A DNA stretch of 64,000 nt from an uncultured Clostridia bacterium (GCA_934168305.1 CAKPNF010000002.1:107324-171323), one strand, 5' to 3'; positions 42,828 through 52,648 are shown, counted from the first letter of the stretch. Program-made: numbers and translations. Notes: generated by a model from the letters alone, not told the origin.

Positions 42828-43829
42828 ATGGCAGTAACATTTGAAAGTTATGAAAGAAGAATAGACCAAATAAAGCCAGTAATGGAAAAATACGGAATAA
42901 AAGATTTTGAAGATGCATTAAAAATATGCACAGACAAAGGATTCAACCCATACGAAATAGTAAAAGGAATTCAACCAATATGTTTTGAAAACGCAGCATG
43001 GGCATATACATTAGGAGCAGCAATAGCAATAAAAAAAGGATGTAACAAAGCATCAGATGCAGCAAAAGCAATCGGAGAAGGATTACAAGCATTCTGTATT
43101 CCAGGTTCAGTTGCAGATGATAGAAAAGTTGGATTAGGACATGGAAACTTAGCATCAATGCTATTATCAGAAGATACAAAATGTTTTGCATTCTTAGCGG
43201 GACATGAAAGCTTTGCAGCAGCTGAAGGAGCTATTGGTATAGCAAAATCAGCAAACAAAGTTAGAAAAGAACCATTAAGAGTAATCTTAAATGGACTTGG
43301 AAAAGACGCAGCACAAGTAATATCAAGAATTAACGGATTTACATATGTAAAAACAGACTTTGACTTCTTCACAGGAAAAGTAAACATAGTAGAAGAAATC
43401 AAATATTCAGAAGGTGAAAGAAGCCAAGTTAGATGCTACGGAGCTAACGATGTTAGAGAAGGTGTAGCAATAATGTGGTTAGAAGATGTTGATGTATCTA
43501 TTACAGGTAACTCAACAAACCCAACAAGATTCCAACATCCAGTTGCAGGTACATATAAGAAAGAAAGACTTGAAGCAGGTAAAAAATACTTCTCAGTTGC
43601 TTCAGGTGGTGGAACAGGTAGAACATTACATCCAGACAATATGGCTGCTGGACCAGCTTCTTATGGTATGACAGATACTATGGGAAGAATGCATTCAGAT
43701 GCTCAATTTGCAGGAAGTTCTTCAGTACCAGCTCATGTTGAAATGATGGGATTAATTGGTATGGGTAACAACCCTATGGTTGGTGCTTCAGTTGCAGTAG
43801 CTGTTGCAGTAGAAGAAGCTATGAAATAA
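42828..43829 (+). CDS. GGGtGRT protein
   Basis: A 333-residue member of the family named for its motif; here ASGGGTGRTLHPDNM lies near residue 262. Other typical parts are GYGIKDFEDA-like start, GLGHGNLASMLL, CFAFLAGHESFAAAEGAIGI and the glycine-rich C-terminus MGNNPMVGASVAVAVAVEEA. The family almost always follows the Fe-S scaffold gene in Clostridia, but its activity is unknown. AGGAGG precedes ATG 42828. Confidence 0.92.
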   Translation: MAVTFESYERRIDQIKPVMEKYGIKDFEDALKICTDKGFNPYEIVKGIQPICFENAAWAYTLGAAIAIKKGCNKASDAAKAIGEGLQAFCIPGSVADDRKVGLGHGNLASMLLSEDTKCFAFLAGHESFAAAEGAIGIAKSANKVRKEPLRVILNGLGKDAAQVISRINGFTYVKTDFDFFTGKVNIVEEIKYSEGERSQVRCYGANDVREGVAIMWLEDVDVSITGNSTNPTRFQHPVAGTYKKERLEAGKKYFSVASGGGTGRTLHPDNMAAGPASYGMTDTMGRMHSDAQFAGSSSVPAHVEMMGLIGMGNNPMVGASVAVAVAVEEAMK

Positions 43830-43850
43830 AAAATGAATTAAAATAAATCT

Positions 43851-44002
43851 TTGAACCATCGGTGACGTTCTTAAATTGGTTGAAATTAATGGATTAATTA
43901 TAATTAAATATAATAAATCTCACTTAATTTCAACCAATTTAAGAACGTCATCGATGGTTCAACTGTTTCGCAACCAATCTAAGAACATTCCCAATAGTTC
44001 AA
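43851..44002. repeat. GACGTTCTTAAATTGGTT hairpin plus partial third copy
   Basis: The left arm 43851-43888 and the right arm 43925-43962 are complementary over 38 bases with one mismatch. A third, degenerate copy (CAACCAATCTAAGAACATTC and on) lies at 43971-44002. It sits between two convergent genes. Confidence 0.88.
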
Positions 44003-44007
44003 AAAGA

Positions 44008-44046
44008 GAGGGATTGAAAGTCCTGGCCCCTCAATCCCTATTTTTT
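44008..44046. terminator. Bidirectional terminator between GGGtGRT and SPFH genes
   Basis: AGGGATTGA and TCAATCCCT form the stem; AAAAAG precedes and ATTTTTT follows. The inner AAGTCCTGGCCCC recalls the GGCCACC repeat family. Confidence 0.6.
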
Positions 44047-44947
44047 ATTTCTTTTCATCTTTTATAACTTCTTTAATGGCACCTAAACTTGAAAGTGCAC
44101 TAGTTGCTTCAAAAGGAATAAATACTTTGTTGGCTTCACCATCAGCAACTTTTTCTAAAGCTTCTAAAGATTTTAATTGAACTAATTTATCATCTGGATT
44201 TGCATTTTTAATAGCTTCATAAACCATTTGAATTTCTTTAGCTTTAGCTTCAGCAACTTCTTTAATAGCTTGTGCTTCACCGGCAGCTCTAGTTATTTTT
44301 GCCTCTCTATCAGCTTCTGCTTCTAAAATAGCAGCTTGTTTTTTACCTTCAGCAATTGTTATAGCAGATTGTCTTTGAGCTTCAGATTCAAGAATTAAAG
44401 CTCTTTTATTTCTTTCTGCATTCATTTCCTTTTCCATTGCATCTCTGATATCAGCAGGTGGTGTAATATCTTTAATTTCAACTCTATCAACTTTACATCC
44501 CCATCTATCAGTAGCTTCATCTAAAACAATTCTTAATTGATTATTGATTCCATCTCTTGAACTAAATGTTTCGTCTAGAGACATTTTACCAATTATATCA
44601 CGAATTGTTGTAATGGCTAAATATTCAATACCTTTCTTTAAACTTTGAATTTCATAAACTGCTTTTGCAGGATCTGTTATTTGATAGAAAACAACAGTGT
44701 CTATTGTTATTGTAACATTATCTTTTGTAATAACTCCTTGAGGTGGAACATCCATTGTTTGTTGTTTTAAACTTACAACACTTCTAACACGATCAAAGAA
44801 TGGAATTATAATTGTAAGACCAGCGTCTGCAACTTTATAAAATTTACCTAATCTTTCAATTACATATACCTCAGCTTGTTTAACGATTTTAATTGATTTA
44901 AATGCTATAATTAATATTATAACTAATAAAACTAATAAAAACCACAT
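44045..44947 (-). CDS. SPFH/Band 7 domain protein (stomatin/QmcA-like)
   Basis: A 300-residue membrane scaffold protein. An N-terminal membrane helix (LLVLLVIILIIAFKSI) is followed by the Band 7 domain (VYVIERLGKFYKV, VVSLKQQTMDVPPQGVITKD, AVYEIQSLKKGIEYLAITT) and a long Ala/Glu/Lys coiled coil (ESEAQRQSAITIAEGKKQAA and on). Such proteins form microdomains and act with NfeD. The nfeD-like gene lies 43 bases upstream on the same strand, so the two form an operon. AAAGGAGGAA precedes the start. Confidence 0.93.
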   Translation of the reverse strand: MWFLLVLLVIILIIAFKSIKIVKQAEVYVIERLGKFYKVADAGLTIIIPFFDRVRSVVSLKQQTMDVPPQGVITKDNVTITIDTVVFYQITDPAKAVYEIQSLKKGIEYLAITTIRDIIGKMSLDETFSSRDGINNQLRIVLDEATDRWGCKVDRVEIKDITPPADIRDAMEKEMNAERNKRALILESEAQRQSAITIAEGKKQAAILEAEADREAKITRAAGEAQAIKEVAEAKAKEIQMVYEAIKNANPDDKLVQLKSLEALEKVADGEANKVFIPFEATSALSSLGAIKEVIKDEKK

Positions 44948-44990
44948 AAAAATTCCTCCTTTTATAATATATATATTAAAATATTAAAAA

Positions 44991-45428
44991 CTAAATTTGA
45001 GTTGTTACTTTTACAGATTTTACTATTGCTTTAACACCTTTTATTTGTAAAATTTCTACTTCAGAATCTTTTGGAATAATCTCATCATTTTCACTTTCTG
45101 CAGACCAAACTTCACCATTGATTTTTATTTGCCCAACAGAATGTGAATTAATTTCCTTTATAACTAAAGCTTTTTTTCCAATTATAGAAAAAGCATTTGT
45201 TTTTGTAGGTTTAACGTCAACAAATTTTTTGACAAAAGGTTTAGTTGCAAATAATAAAATTGAGGATGATAATATAAATACAGCTGTTTGAATAATTATA
45301 TTTGAAGTGAAAAAACTAACAATCATTGCAATTAAAGCACCTACACCAAACCAAAATACTAAAAAACCAACTGTAATTATTTCAGCTACAAAAAATAGCC
45401 CAGCAATTATTAACCAAACTTGCCACAT
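44991..45428 (-). CDS. NfeD family protein
   Basis: A 145-residue protein with three or four membrane helices (LIIAGLFFVAEIITVGFLVF, GALIAMIVSFFTS, TAVFILSSSILLFAT) and a C-terminal OB-fold domain (GKKALVIKEINSHSVGQIKI, then EVEILQIKGVKAIVKSV). This is the short, protease-free NfeD form that partners with SPFH proteins. It is first in the operon, with GGAGATG before its ATG. Confidence 0.92.
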   Translation of the reverse strand: MWQVWLIIAGLFFVAEIITVGFLVFWFGVGALIAMIVSFFTSNIIIQTAVFILSSSILLFATKPFVKKFVDVKPTKTNAFSIIGKKALVIKEINSHSVGQIKINGEVWSAESENDEIIPKDSEVEILQIKGVKAIVKSVKVTTQI

Positions 45429-45598
45429 AAAATCATCTCCAGTATTTATAAAATAACTAAATATATTATACTATAAAATAATGGAAAAATAAAGTATTTA
45501 GAACAAATTTAATTAATTAAGGTTCAAACATTGTTTTTTTTACAAAAAAATGATATATTATAACAGTAAAAAATATATAATTTTAGGAGAGAAAAATT

Positions 45599-46054
45599 AT
45601 GAACATAAGAAAAGAACAAGGAATAACATTAATGGTATTAGTTATAACAATTATTTTATTATTAATTATATCAGGAATATCAATAACAGGAACATTAAGA
45701 GGACATGAAGAAACAGAAGAAGCTTCAGAAATTTCAGAATTAAACATGATACAACATGCGATTTTAGAAAGATATACAAAAGCACAATTAACAAAAGAAA
45801 CTTTACCAGGAACAGATATAAAAAAAGAACAAGTTCAAAATATTATAGATGAAATAAAAAATGAATCAAAGGAACAGATATCCTTAAAAGGAACAGAATA
45901 TAAAAGATTAGATACAACGGATTTAAGTAACTTAGGAATAAAAAAAGAAAAAGATACATTTATAGTAAATTATAAAACTGGAGAAGTTATTAATGAAACA
46001 AAAAAAACAACAAAATCAGGAAAAGCATTATACATTTATGCTAAAAATGAATAA
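45599..46054 (+). CDS. Type IV pilin-like protein
   Basis: A 151-residue protein with a short basic leader ending in Gly, then a hydrophobic helix: RKEQGITLMVLVITIILLLI. This matches the prepilin peptidase site (G followed by xTLxxL) except that the usual Glu at position +5 is replaced by Val. The rest is charged and helical, with no cysteines. No pilus assembly genes are in the window, so it may be a minor pilin exported by a system elsewhere. GGAGAG precedes ATG 45599. Confidence 0.72.
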   Translation: MNIRKEQGITLMVLVITIILLLIISGISITGTLRGHEETEEASEISELNMIQHAILERYTKAQLTKETLPGTDIKKEQVQNIIDEIKNESKEQISLKGTEYKRLDTTDLSNLGIKKEKDTFIVNYKTGEVINETKKTTKSGKALYIYAKNE

Positions 46055-46074
46055 TAAGAAGGTGAGTGTAAAAA

Positions 46075-46995
46075 TTGGATAACAGTAATATATTAAAAGG
46101 CTTAGAAGAAATTATTTCAAAAGAAAAAATAAAACAAAATGAACCAATGAAAGAACACACTTCATTAAAAATAGGAGGCCCAGCTGACTTTTTTATAAAA
46201 GTAAACTGCATAGAAGAACTAAAAAATATATTACAATTCAGTAAAAATAATAAAATACCATTAACAATAATAGGCAATGGTAGCAATTTATTAGTGAAAG
46301 ATAAAGGAATAAGAGGAATTGTTTTAAAAGTTGAATTAAAAAATATACAAATAAAAAATGTTGATCAAAGAAATGTAGAAATAACAGTTGGAAATGGAAT
46401 ACAGATGGGATTTCTTGCACAAAAATTATTAAAAGAAGAAATTACAGGATTTGAAGAATTATCAGGAATTCCAGGAACAATAGGTGGAACAGTTATTATG
46501 AATGCTGGTGCACACGGAAAAGAAATGAAAGATATAGTAGCTGAAGTTACCACAATAGATTATGATGGAAACATACATGTATTTACAAATGAACAATCAC
46601 AATTTGCATATAGACATAGCAAATTTATAGAAGAAAAATACATAATTTTACAAGTAAAAATATTGCTAGAAAAAGGAAAAAAAGAAGATATAAAATCTAA
46701 AATGGATGAATATGCAAAATACAGAAAAGAAAAACAACCAACAGAATACCCATCTGCAGGAAGTACATTCAAAAGAGGAACAGATTTTATAACAGCTAAA
46801 TTAATAGATGATGCAGGTTTAAAAGGATATTCAATAGGGGGAGCTAAAGTTTCAGAAAAACATGCAGGTTTTGTAATCAATACAGATAATGCAACTGCAC
46901 AAGATGTTTTAGATTTGGTTAAATATGTAAAAGACACAATATATAAAAAATTTGGAAAAGAAATAGAATTAGAAATTAAAATTTTAGGAGAATAG
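46075..46995 (+). CDS. murB: UDP-N-acetylenolpyruvoylglucosamine reductase
   Basis: A 306-residue FAD enzyme that makes UDP-N-acetylmuramate for peptidoglycan. FAD domain: TSLKIGGPADFFI, IIGNGSNLLVKDKGIRGIV, ELSGIPGTIGGTVIMNAGAHG; catalytic parts: AYRHSKF, PSAGSTFKRG, HAGFVIN and the C-terminal Glu region. It is a type II MurB by length. The start is TTG 46075 with AAGGTGAG upstream. yvcK starts two bases after its stop, the usual Gram-positive linkage. Confidence 0.96.
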   Translation: MDNSNILKGLEEIISKEKIKQNEPMKEHTSLKIGGPADFFIKVNCIEELKNILQFSKNNKIPLTIIGNGSNLLVKDKGIRGIVLKVELKNIQIKNVDQRNVEITVGNGIQMGFLAQKLLKEEITGFEELSGIPGTIGGTVIMNAGAHGKEMKDIVAEVTTIDYDGNIHVFTNEQSQFAYRHSKFIEEKYIILQVKILLEKGKKEDIKSKMDEYAKYRKEKQPTEYPSAGSTFKRGTDFITAKLIDDAGLKGYSIGGAKVSEKHAGFVINTDNATAQDVLDLVKYVKDTIYKKFGKEIELEIKILGE

Positions 46996-46997
46996 AA

Positions 46998-48725
46998 ATG
47001 AATGGATTTATAAAATGGTTTGACTCAAAAAGTAAATTAAAAAGATGGATGTTTTTAATATTAATTGGTGTAATACTAATGTGCTATGGAACAGCTGAAA
47101 TATTAGTATTAAAAGAAATGTCATTTTCAGAACTAGCAAAAATAGTAGTTATTTTTGTAATTGGTGTTGTTTCAATAGTATTAGGATTAATATTTTTAAA
47201 TAAAAGGACACTTGAAATTCTAATTGAATCAACAGATGACAGAATGAATGACAAAAATAATGTAAATATAAAATCATTAATATTTAATAAAAAAGTATAT
47301 CATCAAGGACCTAATATTGTAGTAATTGGAGGAGGAACAGGATTAAATACTGTTCTTTCTGGATTAAAAAAATATACTGATAATTTAACAGCAATTGTAA
47401 CAATATCTGATTATGGAGAAATGGAAACAGAATCTAGAAAAGAACTACAAACTATGCCATTAGATGACGTAAGAGATAGTATGATAGCATTGGCAAATCA
47501 AGATAGACAACTTGGAAAATTGTTAAACTACAAATTTACGGAAGGAAAACTAAGAAATCTAACATTTTCAGATATATATTTTAGTGCAATGAAAGATATA
47601 AACAAAGATTTTTCTGATTCAATAATGAAAAGCAATGAAGTCCTAAATATAGTTGGAAAAGTTATCCCAGTTACATTAGATGAAATGAATATAACAGCAG
47701 AGCTTGCAAATGGATATATTGTAACAGAAAAATCTAAAATACCAGAAATGGTATATGAAAAAGTAACAAAAATAAATAGAATTTATTTAAACCCAACAAA
47801 CTGTAGACCTGCACCAGGAGTTATTGAAGCAATAAAAGAAGCTGACTGTATAGTAATTGGACCAGGAAGTTTATATACAAATGTAATTCCAAACCTTTTA
47901 GTAAATGGAGTAGCTAAAGCAATAAAAGAATCAACAGGACTAAAAGTATATATAAGTAATATAATGACAGAACCTGGACAAACAGACGAATACAGTGTAT
48001 CAGACCATTTAAATGCAATTATAGAACATTGTGGAAAAGGAATAGTTGATTATTGTATATATGATACTGGAGAGATTGTACCTGAATTTATAAAAAAATA
48101 TAATTTAGAAGGACAAGATTTAGTTATTCCTGATGTAGACAAAATAAAAGGAATAACATTTTTACAAAGAAATTTATCAATGATTTCAAATGAATGTATT
48201 AGACATGATCCAGAATTAGTTGCAGAATCAATAATAGGACTTATATGCGACGATTTGAAATATCAAGACAAACAAAATGACCCACAATATTTGATGTTGA
48301 ACAATAAATTAAGAGAAGATAAAAGAATAAATAAAATAAAGAAACAAATGCAGAAAGATGAGAAAAAAGGCAAAAAGGATAATAAAAATTCTCGTAAAAA
48401 AGGAAGCAAATTTAGTAGCAAATATAGTGATAGAATTGAATCAATAAAACAAGCTGATGAAATGATAAAGCTAAAAGAGCAAAAAATGAAAAAAGAAGCC
48501 AAAAAAGTGAAAAAAACCAAAAAACAAAAAGATGAAAATATTAAGGAAAATGAAGAAATACTAAAATTTAGAAAAGAATATGAAGAGACTATTAAACAAC
48601 CATCAAATAAAGATAAAAAAAGCACAACTTCAATTCCAAAGAGTCAAAGAGGTAGAAAAAGGAGAACTCCACAAGAAATAAGAGAAGATATGTTAAAAAA
48701 ATTAGAGGATAGTAATTTAAAATAA
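46998..48725 (+). CDS. yvcK: YvcK/CofD-like gluconeogenesis factor with membrane anchor and Lys-rich tail
   Basis: A 575-residue protein. Two membrane helices at the N-terminus (MFLILIGVILMCYGTAEILV, IVVIFVIGVVSIVLGLIFL) precede the YvcK core (about 105-430): NIVVIGGGTGLNTVLSGLKK, DYGEMETESR, LPLDD-like MPLDDVRDSMIAL, IGPGSLYTNVIPNLLV, NIMTEPGQTDEYSVSDH. B. subtilis YvcK is soluble, about 317 residues, and affects cell-wall synthesis under gluconeogenic growth. The last 140 residues here are very rich in Lys and Glu, a likely disordered tail. Coupling to murB fits a cell-wall role. Confidence 0.9.
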   Translation: MNGFIKWFDSKSKLKRWMFLILIGVILMCYGTAEILVLKEMSFSELAKIVVIFVIGVVSIVLGLIFLNKRTLEILIESTDDRMNDKNNVNIKSLIFNKKVYHQGPNIVVIGGGTGLNTVLSGLKKYTDNLTAIVTISDYGEMETESRKELQTMPLDDVRDSMIALANQDRQLGKLLNYKFTEGKLRNLTFSDIYFSAMKDINKDFSDSIMKSNEVLNIVGKVIPVTLDEMNITAELANGYIVTEKSKIPEMVYEKVTKINRIYLNPTNCRPAPGVIEAIKEADCIVIGPGSLYTNVIPNLLVNGVAKAIKESTGLKVYISNIMTEPGQTDEYSVSDHLNAIIEHCGKGIVDYCIYDTGEIVPEFIKKYNLEGQDLVIPDVDKIKGITFLQRNLSMISNECIRHDPELVAESIIGLICDDLKYQDKQNDPQYLMLNNKLREDKRINKIKKQMQKDEKKGKKDNKNSRKKGSKFSSKYSDRIESIKQADEMIKLKEQKMKKEAKKVKKTKKQKDENIKENEEILKFRKEYEETIKQPSNKDKKSTTSIPKSQRGRKRRTPQEIREDMLKKLEDSNLK

Positions 48726-48753
48726 ATATAATTAATTTATACTGGAGGTAACA

Positions 48754-50775
48754 ATGAAATTTACAAAAGAAGATTTGAACTTAGAAAATGGATTAACTAA
48801 AGAATGGATAATAACAAATGGATTAGGAGGATTTGCAAGTTCTACTATAATTGGTGCAAATACAAGAAAATACCATGGATTACTAATTGCACCATTAACA
48901 CCACCTGCAAGAAGATATCTAATTTTATCAAAATTAGATGAAAGCATTCATATTGAAGACAATAAATACGATTTATATACAAACATAGGTGAAAATTACA
49001 TATCACAAGGATACAAATATCAAGTTTCATTTGAAAATGAAACTTTTCCAACATACAAATATGAAATTCAAGGAGTTGAAATATCAAAAACAATATGCAT
49101 GGAAAAGGGAAAAGAAATTGTAGGTGTATATTATAAAATTAAAAACATAAATAAGATATCCAAATTAACAATAGCACCGATAGTTAATTTCAGAGATTTT
49201 CATACAATGAGTACAGACCATATTTTTAATGTAAAACAAATAATAAATGGAAATAAAGTTAAGTTAATAATAGATAAAAGAGCAGATTTTCCAGTATATA
49301 TGAACATATCAGAAGGAAAATATATAAGACACGAAAATGATACATATAAAGATATGTTTTATATAGAAGAAGAAAAAAGAGGATTTTATCCAAAAGAAAA
49401 TCATAGCGTTACTGGAGTATATGAAATAGAATTAAAACCAAATGAAGAAAAAAATATTTCGTTTGTATGTGGTTTTGAAGAAAATATAGAAGAAATAAAT
49501 CTTAAAGATATATTGAAACAAGAAACACACAGAGAAAATCAATTGATTGAAAAAACAGAATTATTAAAAAATACAAATGGCATTCCAAAAGAAAAGATAG
49601 AACTAATAAAAAAATTAATAAAAGCCTCAGACCAATTTATAGTGTATAGACCATCATTTGGATTACATACAATTATAGCAGGATATCCATGGTTTTTAGA
49701 TTGGGGAAGAGATAGTTTAATATCTTTTGAGGGATTATTATTAAAGACAAAAAGATATGATATAGCAAGAGAAATAATATTAACAATGACAAGAGACATG
49801 AAATATGGACTAGTTCCAAATGGATATTCAGGATTTGACAATAGACCATTATATAATAGTGTTGATAGTTCATTACTTTTATTTGAACAAATACAAAAAT
49901 ATATAAATTATACAGGTGATTATGAATTTATAAAAGAAAATATATATAACAAATTAGAAAAAATAATAGAAAACTATATAAAAGGAATAGATATTGATAA
50001 TAACAATATATATTTAGACGAAGATTACCTTATATCATCTGGAACAGAAAATACACAAAATACATGGATGGATGCAAAGTGTTATGATATAGCTGCAACA
50101 CCTCGAAATGGTAAGGCAGTAGAAATAAATAGTTTATGGTATAATGCTTTGATGATAATGGCAGATTTGACAGAAAAAATAGGTGAAGAAGAAAATATCA
50201 AAAAATATATAACTCTAGCAAGAAAATGTAAAAAAACATTTAATGAAAAATTTTATAATCCAAAAAGAAAATGTTTGTATGATGTAATAGGAGATAACAA
50301 AATAAGACCAAATCAGTTATTTGCTTTAAGTTTAACATATCCTGTAATTGATCCAAACTCAGAAAAAGCATACAACATAATAAATGTTGTTGAGAAAAAA
50401 TTATTGAACAATTATGGATTAAAATCATTAGCAAAAGGAGAAACAAATTATATAGAAATATACGAAGGAGACAGTTTTAAAAGAGACATGAGTTATCATC
50501 AAGGAATTACATGGACCTGGCTATTAGGACTATATTATGATTCATTAAAAAATATGATAAAAATGGAAAAAAGAAAAACATATAAAATAAAACTAGAAGA
50601 AAAGTTAGAAACATTTATAGAAAAAGTGACAAAAACATTTGAAAAAGAAGTAAATCAAAGAGGATGTATAGGAAATATAGCTGAAATATACGATTCGGCA
50701 AAACCATATTTACCAAAAGGAGCAATTGCTCAAGCTTGGAGTGTATCCGAGATATTAAGGATAGTATCAAATTAA
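48754..50775 (+). CDS. Glycogen debranching enzyme (amylo-alpha-1,6-glucosidase)
   Basis: A 673-residue protein of the archaeal/bacterial GDE type. The N-terminal beta domain starts with EWIITNGLGGFASSTIIGAN and TRKYHGLLIAP. The C-terminal (alpha/alpha)6 GH133 domain includes IAGYPWFLDWGRDSLISFEG, PNGYSGFDNRPLYNSVDSSL, NTWMDAKC, EINSLWYNALMIMA and SYHQGITWTWLLG with its catalytic acidic residues. It removes alpha-1,6 branches during glycogen use. No glg synthesis genes are in the window. Confidence 0.93.
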   Translation: MKFTKEDLNLENGLTKEWIITNGLGGFASSTIIGANTRKYHGLLIAPLTPPARRYLILSKLDESIHIEDNKYDLYTNIGENYISQGYKYQVSFENETFPTYKYEIQGVEISKTICMEKGKEIVGVYYKIKNINKISKLTIAPIVNFRDFHTMSTDHIFNVKQIINGNKVKLIIDKRADFPVYMNISEGKYIRHENDTYKDMFYIEEEKRGFYPKENHSVTGVYEIELKPNEEKNISFVCGFEENIEEINLKDILKQETHRENQLIEKTELLKNTNGIPKEKIELIKKLIKASDQFIVYRPSFGLHTIIAGYPWFLDWGRDSLISFEGLLLKTKRYDIAREIILTMTRDMKYGLVPNGYSGFDNRPLYNSVDSSLLLFEQIQKYINYTGDYEFIKENIYNKLEKIIENYIKGIDIDNNNIYLDEDYLISSGTENTQNTWMDAKCYDIAATPRNGKAVEINSLWYNALMIMADLTEKIGEEENIKKYITLARKCKKTFNEKFYNPKRKCLYDVIGDNKIRPNQLFALSLTYPVIDPNSEKAYNIINVVEKKLLNNYGLKSLAKGETNYIEIYEGDSFKRDMSYHQGITWTWLLGLYYDSLKNMIKMEKRKTYKIKLEEKLETFIEKVTKTFEKEVNQRGCIGNIAEIYDSAKPYLPKGAIAQAWSVSEILRIVSN

Positions 50776-50802
50776 AAACGTCCAAGAAAGGACAAGGATA
50801 AA

Positions 50803-51825
50803 ATGACAATAGAAAATTTAGAAAAAGAATTAAAAGAAGGCAAATTAAGCAGTTTATATCTTTTATATGGAGAAGAATTGTTTTTAATAGAAAACAATCT
50901 AAAAAAAATAAAAACAGTATTTGGCGAATGCGTAAAAGGAATAAACTACATATTAATTGACGAACAAAATGTATCAGAAATTATTTCGGATATTGAAACA
51001 CCAAGTTTTGGATATGAAAAAAAGTTGATTATTGCAAGAAATACTAGATTGTTCAAAAAAGAAGCAAAGAAAAAATCAGGAGATAGTTCAAAGTTAAAAG
51101 ATAAAATAACTCAATATATAAATGAAAATATAAAAATAATAAATGAATCTGCTATCTTAGTTTTTATTGAAGAAGAAGCTGATAACAAATCAGAACTATA
51201 TAAAGCTATTGAAAAAAATGGTATAGTATGCAAAGTTGATTTTCAAAAACCTATTCAAATAGAACAAAGAATTAAAACTATATGCAATGGATATAAAGTT
51301 CAAATAGATTCACAAACAATAAAATATTTTATTGAATGTTGCGGTACTAATATGCAAGACTTGATAAATGAAATTAGAAAATTAATTGAATATGCTGGCA
51401 CAAATGGAACAATAAAAAAAGAAGATATTGATAAATTATCAATAAAAAAATTAGAAAGTGTTATATTTGATTTAACAGATGATTTGGGAAAAAAAGATAT
51501 AACAGGAGCTTTACAAGTTTTAAAAAACTTGATTTATGCAAAAGAACCTTTGGCAAAAATTATGATAACATTATACAATCATTTTAAAAAATTATATATA
51601 ACCAAAATGGCACTAAATACAAATAAAGATTTAGCTTCTAGCCTAAATTTAAAACCAAATCAAATGTTTTTAACAACAAAATATAAAGTACAATCTAAGT
51701 TTTTTACAGAAAATGATTTAAGAAACATTATACAAGAATTATGTGATTTAGATTATAATTTTAAAAGTGGAAAAATTGATTTGCAAGTTGGATTAGAAAC
51801 TGTATTGTGCAGATACTGCTCTTAA
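50803..51825 (+). CDS. holA: DNA polymerase III delta subunit
   Basis: A 340-residue clamp-loader subunit. N-terminal: LYLLYGEELFLIENNLKKIK, then ETPSFGYEKKLIIARNT; middle: CGTNMQDLINEIRKLIEYAG; C-terminal collar: KLESVIFDLTDDLGKKDITG, LYNHFKKLYITKMA, DYNFKSGKIDLQVGLETVL. These are the standard YqeN/HolA blocks. It loads the beta clamp together with DnaX and delta prime. Confidence 0.93.
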   Translation: MTIENLEKELKEGKLSSLYLLYGEELFLIENNLKKIKTVFGECVKGINYILIDEQNVSEIISDIETPSFGYEKKLIIARNTRLFKKEAKKKSGDSSKLKDKITQYINENIKIINESAILVFIEEEADNKSELYKAIEKNGIVCKVDFQKPIQIEQRIKTICNGYKVQIDSQTIKYFIECCGTNMQDLINEIRKLIEYAGTNGTIKKEDIDKLSIKKLESVIFDLTDDLGKKDITGALQVLKNLIYAKEPLAKIMITLYNHFKKLYITKMALNTNKDLASSLNLKPNQMFLTTKYKVQSKFFTENDLRNIIQELCDLDYNFKSGKIDLQVGLETVLCRYCS

Positions 51826-51922
51826 TAACATATTTTTTAAATTAAAAAGTTATAAAAATGTATAATAAAACCAAATATTGATAAAAATAAAATAAACATT
51901 TTTATTAATAGGTGGTTTTTAT

Positions 51923-52636
51923 ATGTTTAAAAAATTAAAAAGTAAAAAAATATTAACAATAATATTAACTGTTATTATTATTGGATTAACATTAATATCA
52001 ACAATATGCATTTATAAAAAATATAAAGAACAAAATGCTACATTAGAAACATTATCAAAATATGGATCAAGAGGAACAGAAGTAACACAGATACAAACTA
52101 AATTAAAGAGATGGGGATATTATACAGGAAATATTGATGGAATATATGGAACACAAACAGTGAATGCGGTAAAATATTTTCAAAGAAAAAACGGATTAAC
52201 AGCAGATGGAATAGCAGGGCCAGCAACATTAAAAGCGATGGGAATAATGACATCTTCTTCATCATCTAGCAGTTCTTCAAGTTATAATAGTAACCTAAAT
52301 TTATTATCAAGAGTAATCTACGGAGAATCAAGAGGAGAACCATATACTGGACAAGTTGCAGTTGGAGCTGTTGTAATGAATAGAGTAAAAAGTAGCTCTT
52401 TCCCAAATACAATATCAGGAGTAGTATATCAATCAGGTGCATTTGATGCAGTAAAAGATGGTCAAATAAATTTAACACCTGATTCAACAGCAAAAAAAGC
52501 AGCACAAGATGCATTAAATGGATGGGACCCTAGTTATGGAGCTATATATTATTTTAATCCTTCAACAGCAACAAATAAATGGATTTGGTCTAGACCGATG
52601 ACAGTTACAATTGGTAAACATAGATTTTGCAAATAG
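51923..52636 (+). CDS. Spore cortex-lytic/cell-wall hydrolase with peptidoglycan-binding domain (SleB type)
   Basis: A 237-residue exported protein. Membrane anchor or signal (ILTIILTVIIIGLTLISTI), then a PG-binding domain with the usual repeat (GSRGTEVTQIQTKLKRWGYY, GIYGTQTVNAVKYFQRKNGL), a Ser linker, then the hydrolase_2 domain: LLSRVIYGESRGEPYTGQVA with the catalytic Glu, VAVGAVVMNRV and YYFNPSTATN, WSRPMTVTIGKHRF. SleB cleaves cortex peptidoglycan at germination. The partner ypeB is not adjacent, so it could also act in vegetative wall growth. A terminator follows. Confidence 0.9.
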   Translation: MFKKLKSKKILTIILTVIIIGLTLISTICIYKKYKEQNATLETLSKYGSRGTEVTQIQTKLKRWGYYTGNIDGIYGTQTVNAVKYFQRKNGLTADGIAGPATLKAMGIMTSSSSSSSSSSYNSNLNLLSRVIYGESRGEPYTGQVAVGAVVMNRVKSSSFPNTISGVVYQSGAFDAVKDGQINLTPDSTAKKAAQDALNGWDPSYGAIYYFNPSTATNKWIWSRPMTVTIGKHRFCK

Positions 52637-52648
52637 TTAAAACTAAAA

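Noticed and set aside
12860..44002. CRISPR array made of the repeated GGCCACCACACAAAATCCC units
   Set aside because: Copies are kilobases apart, mostly inverted pairs, with no regular spacers and no cas genes.
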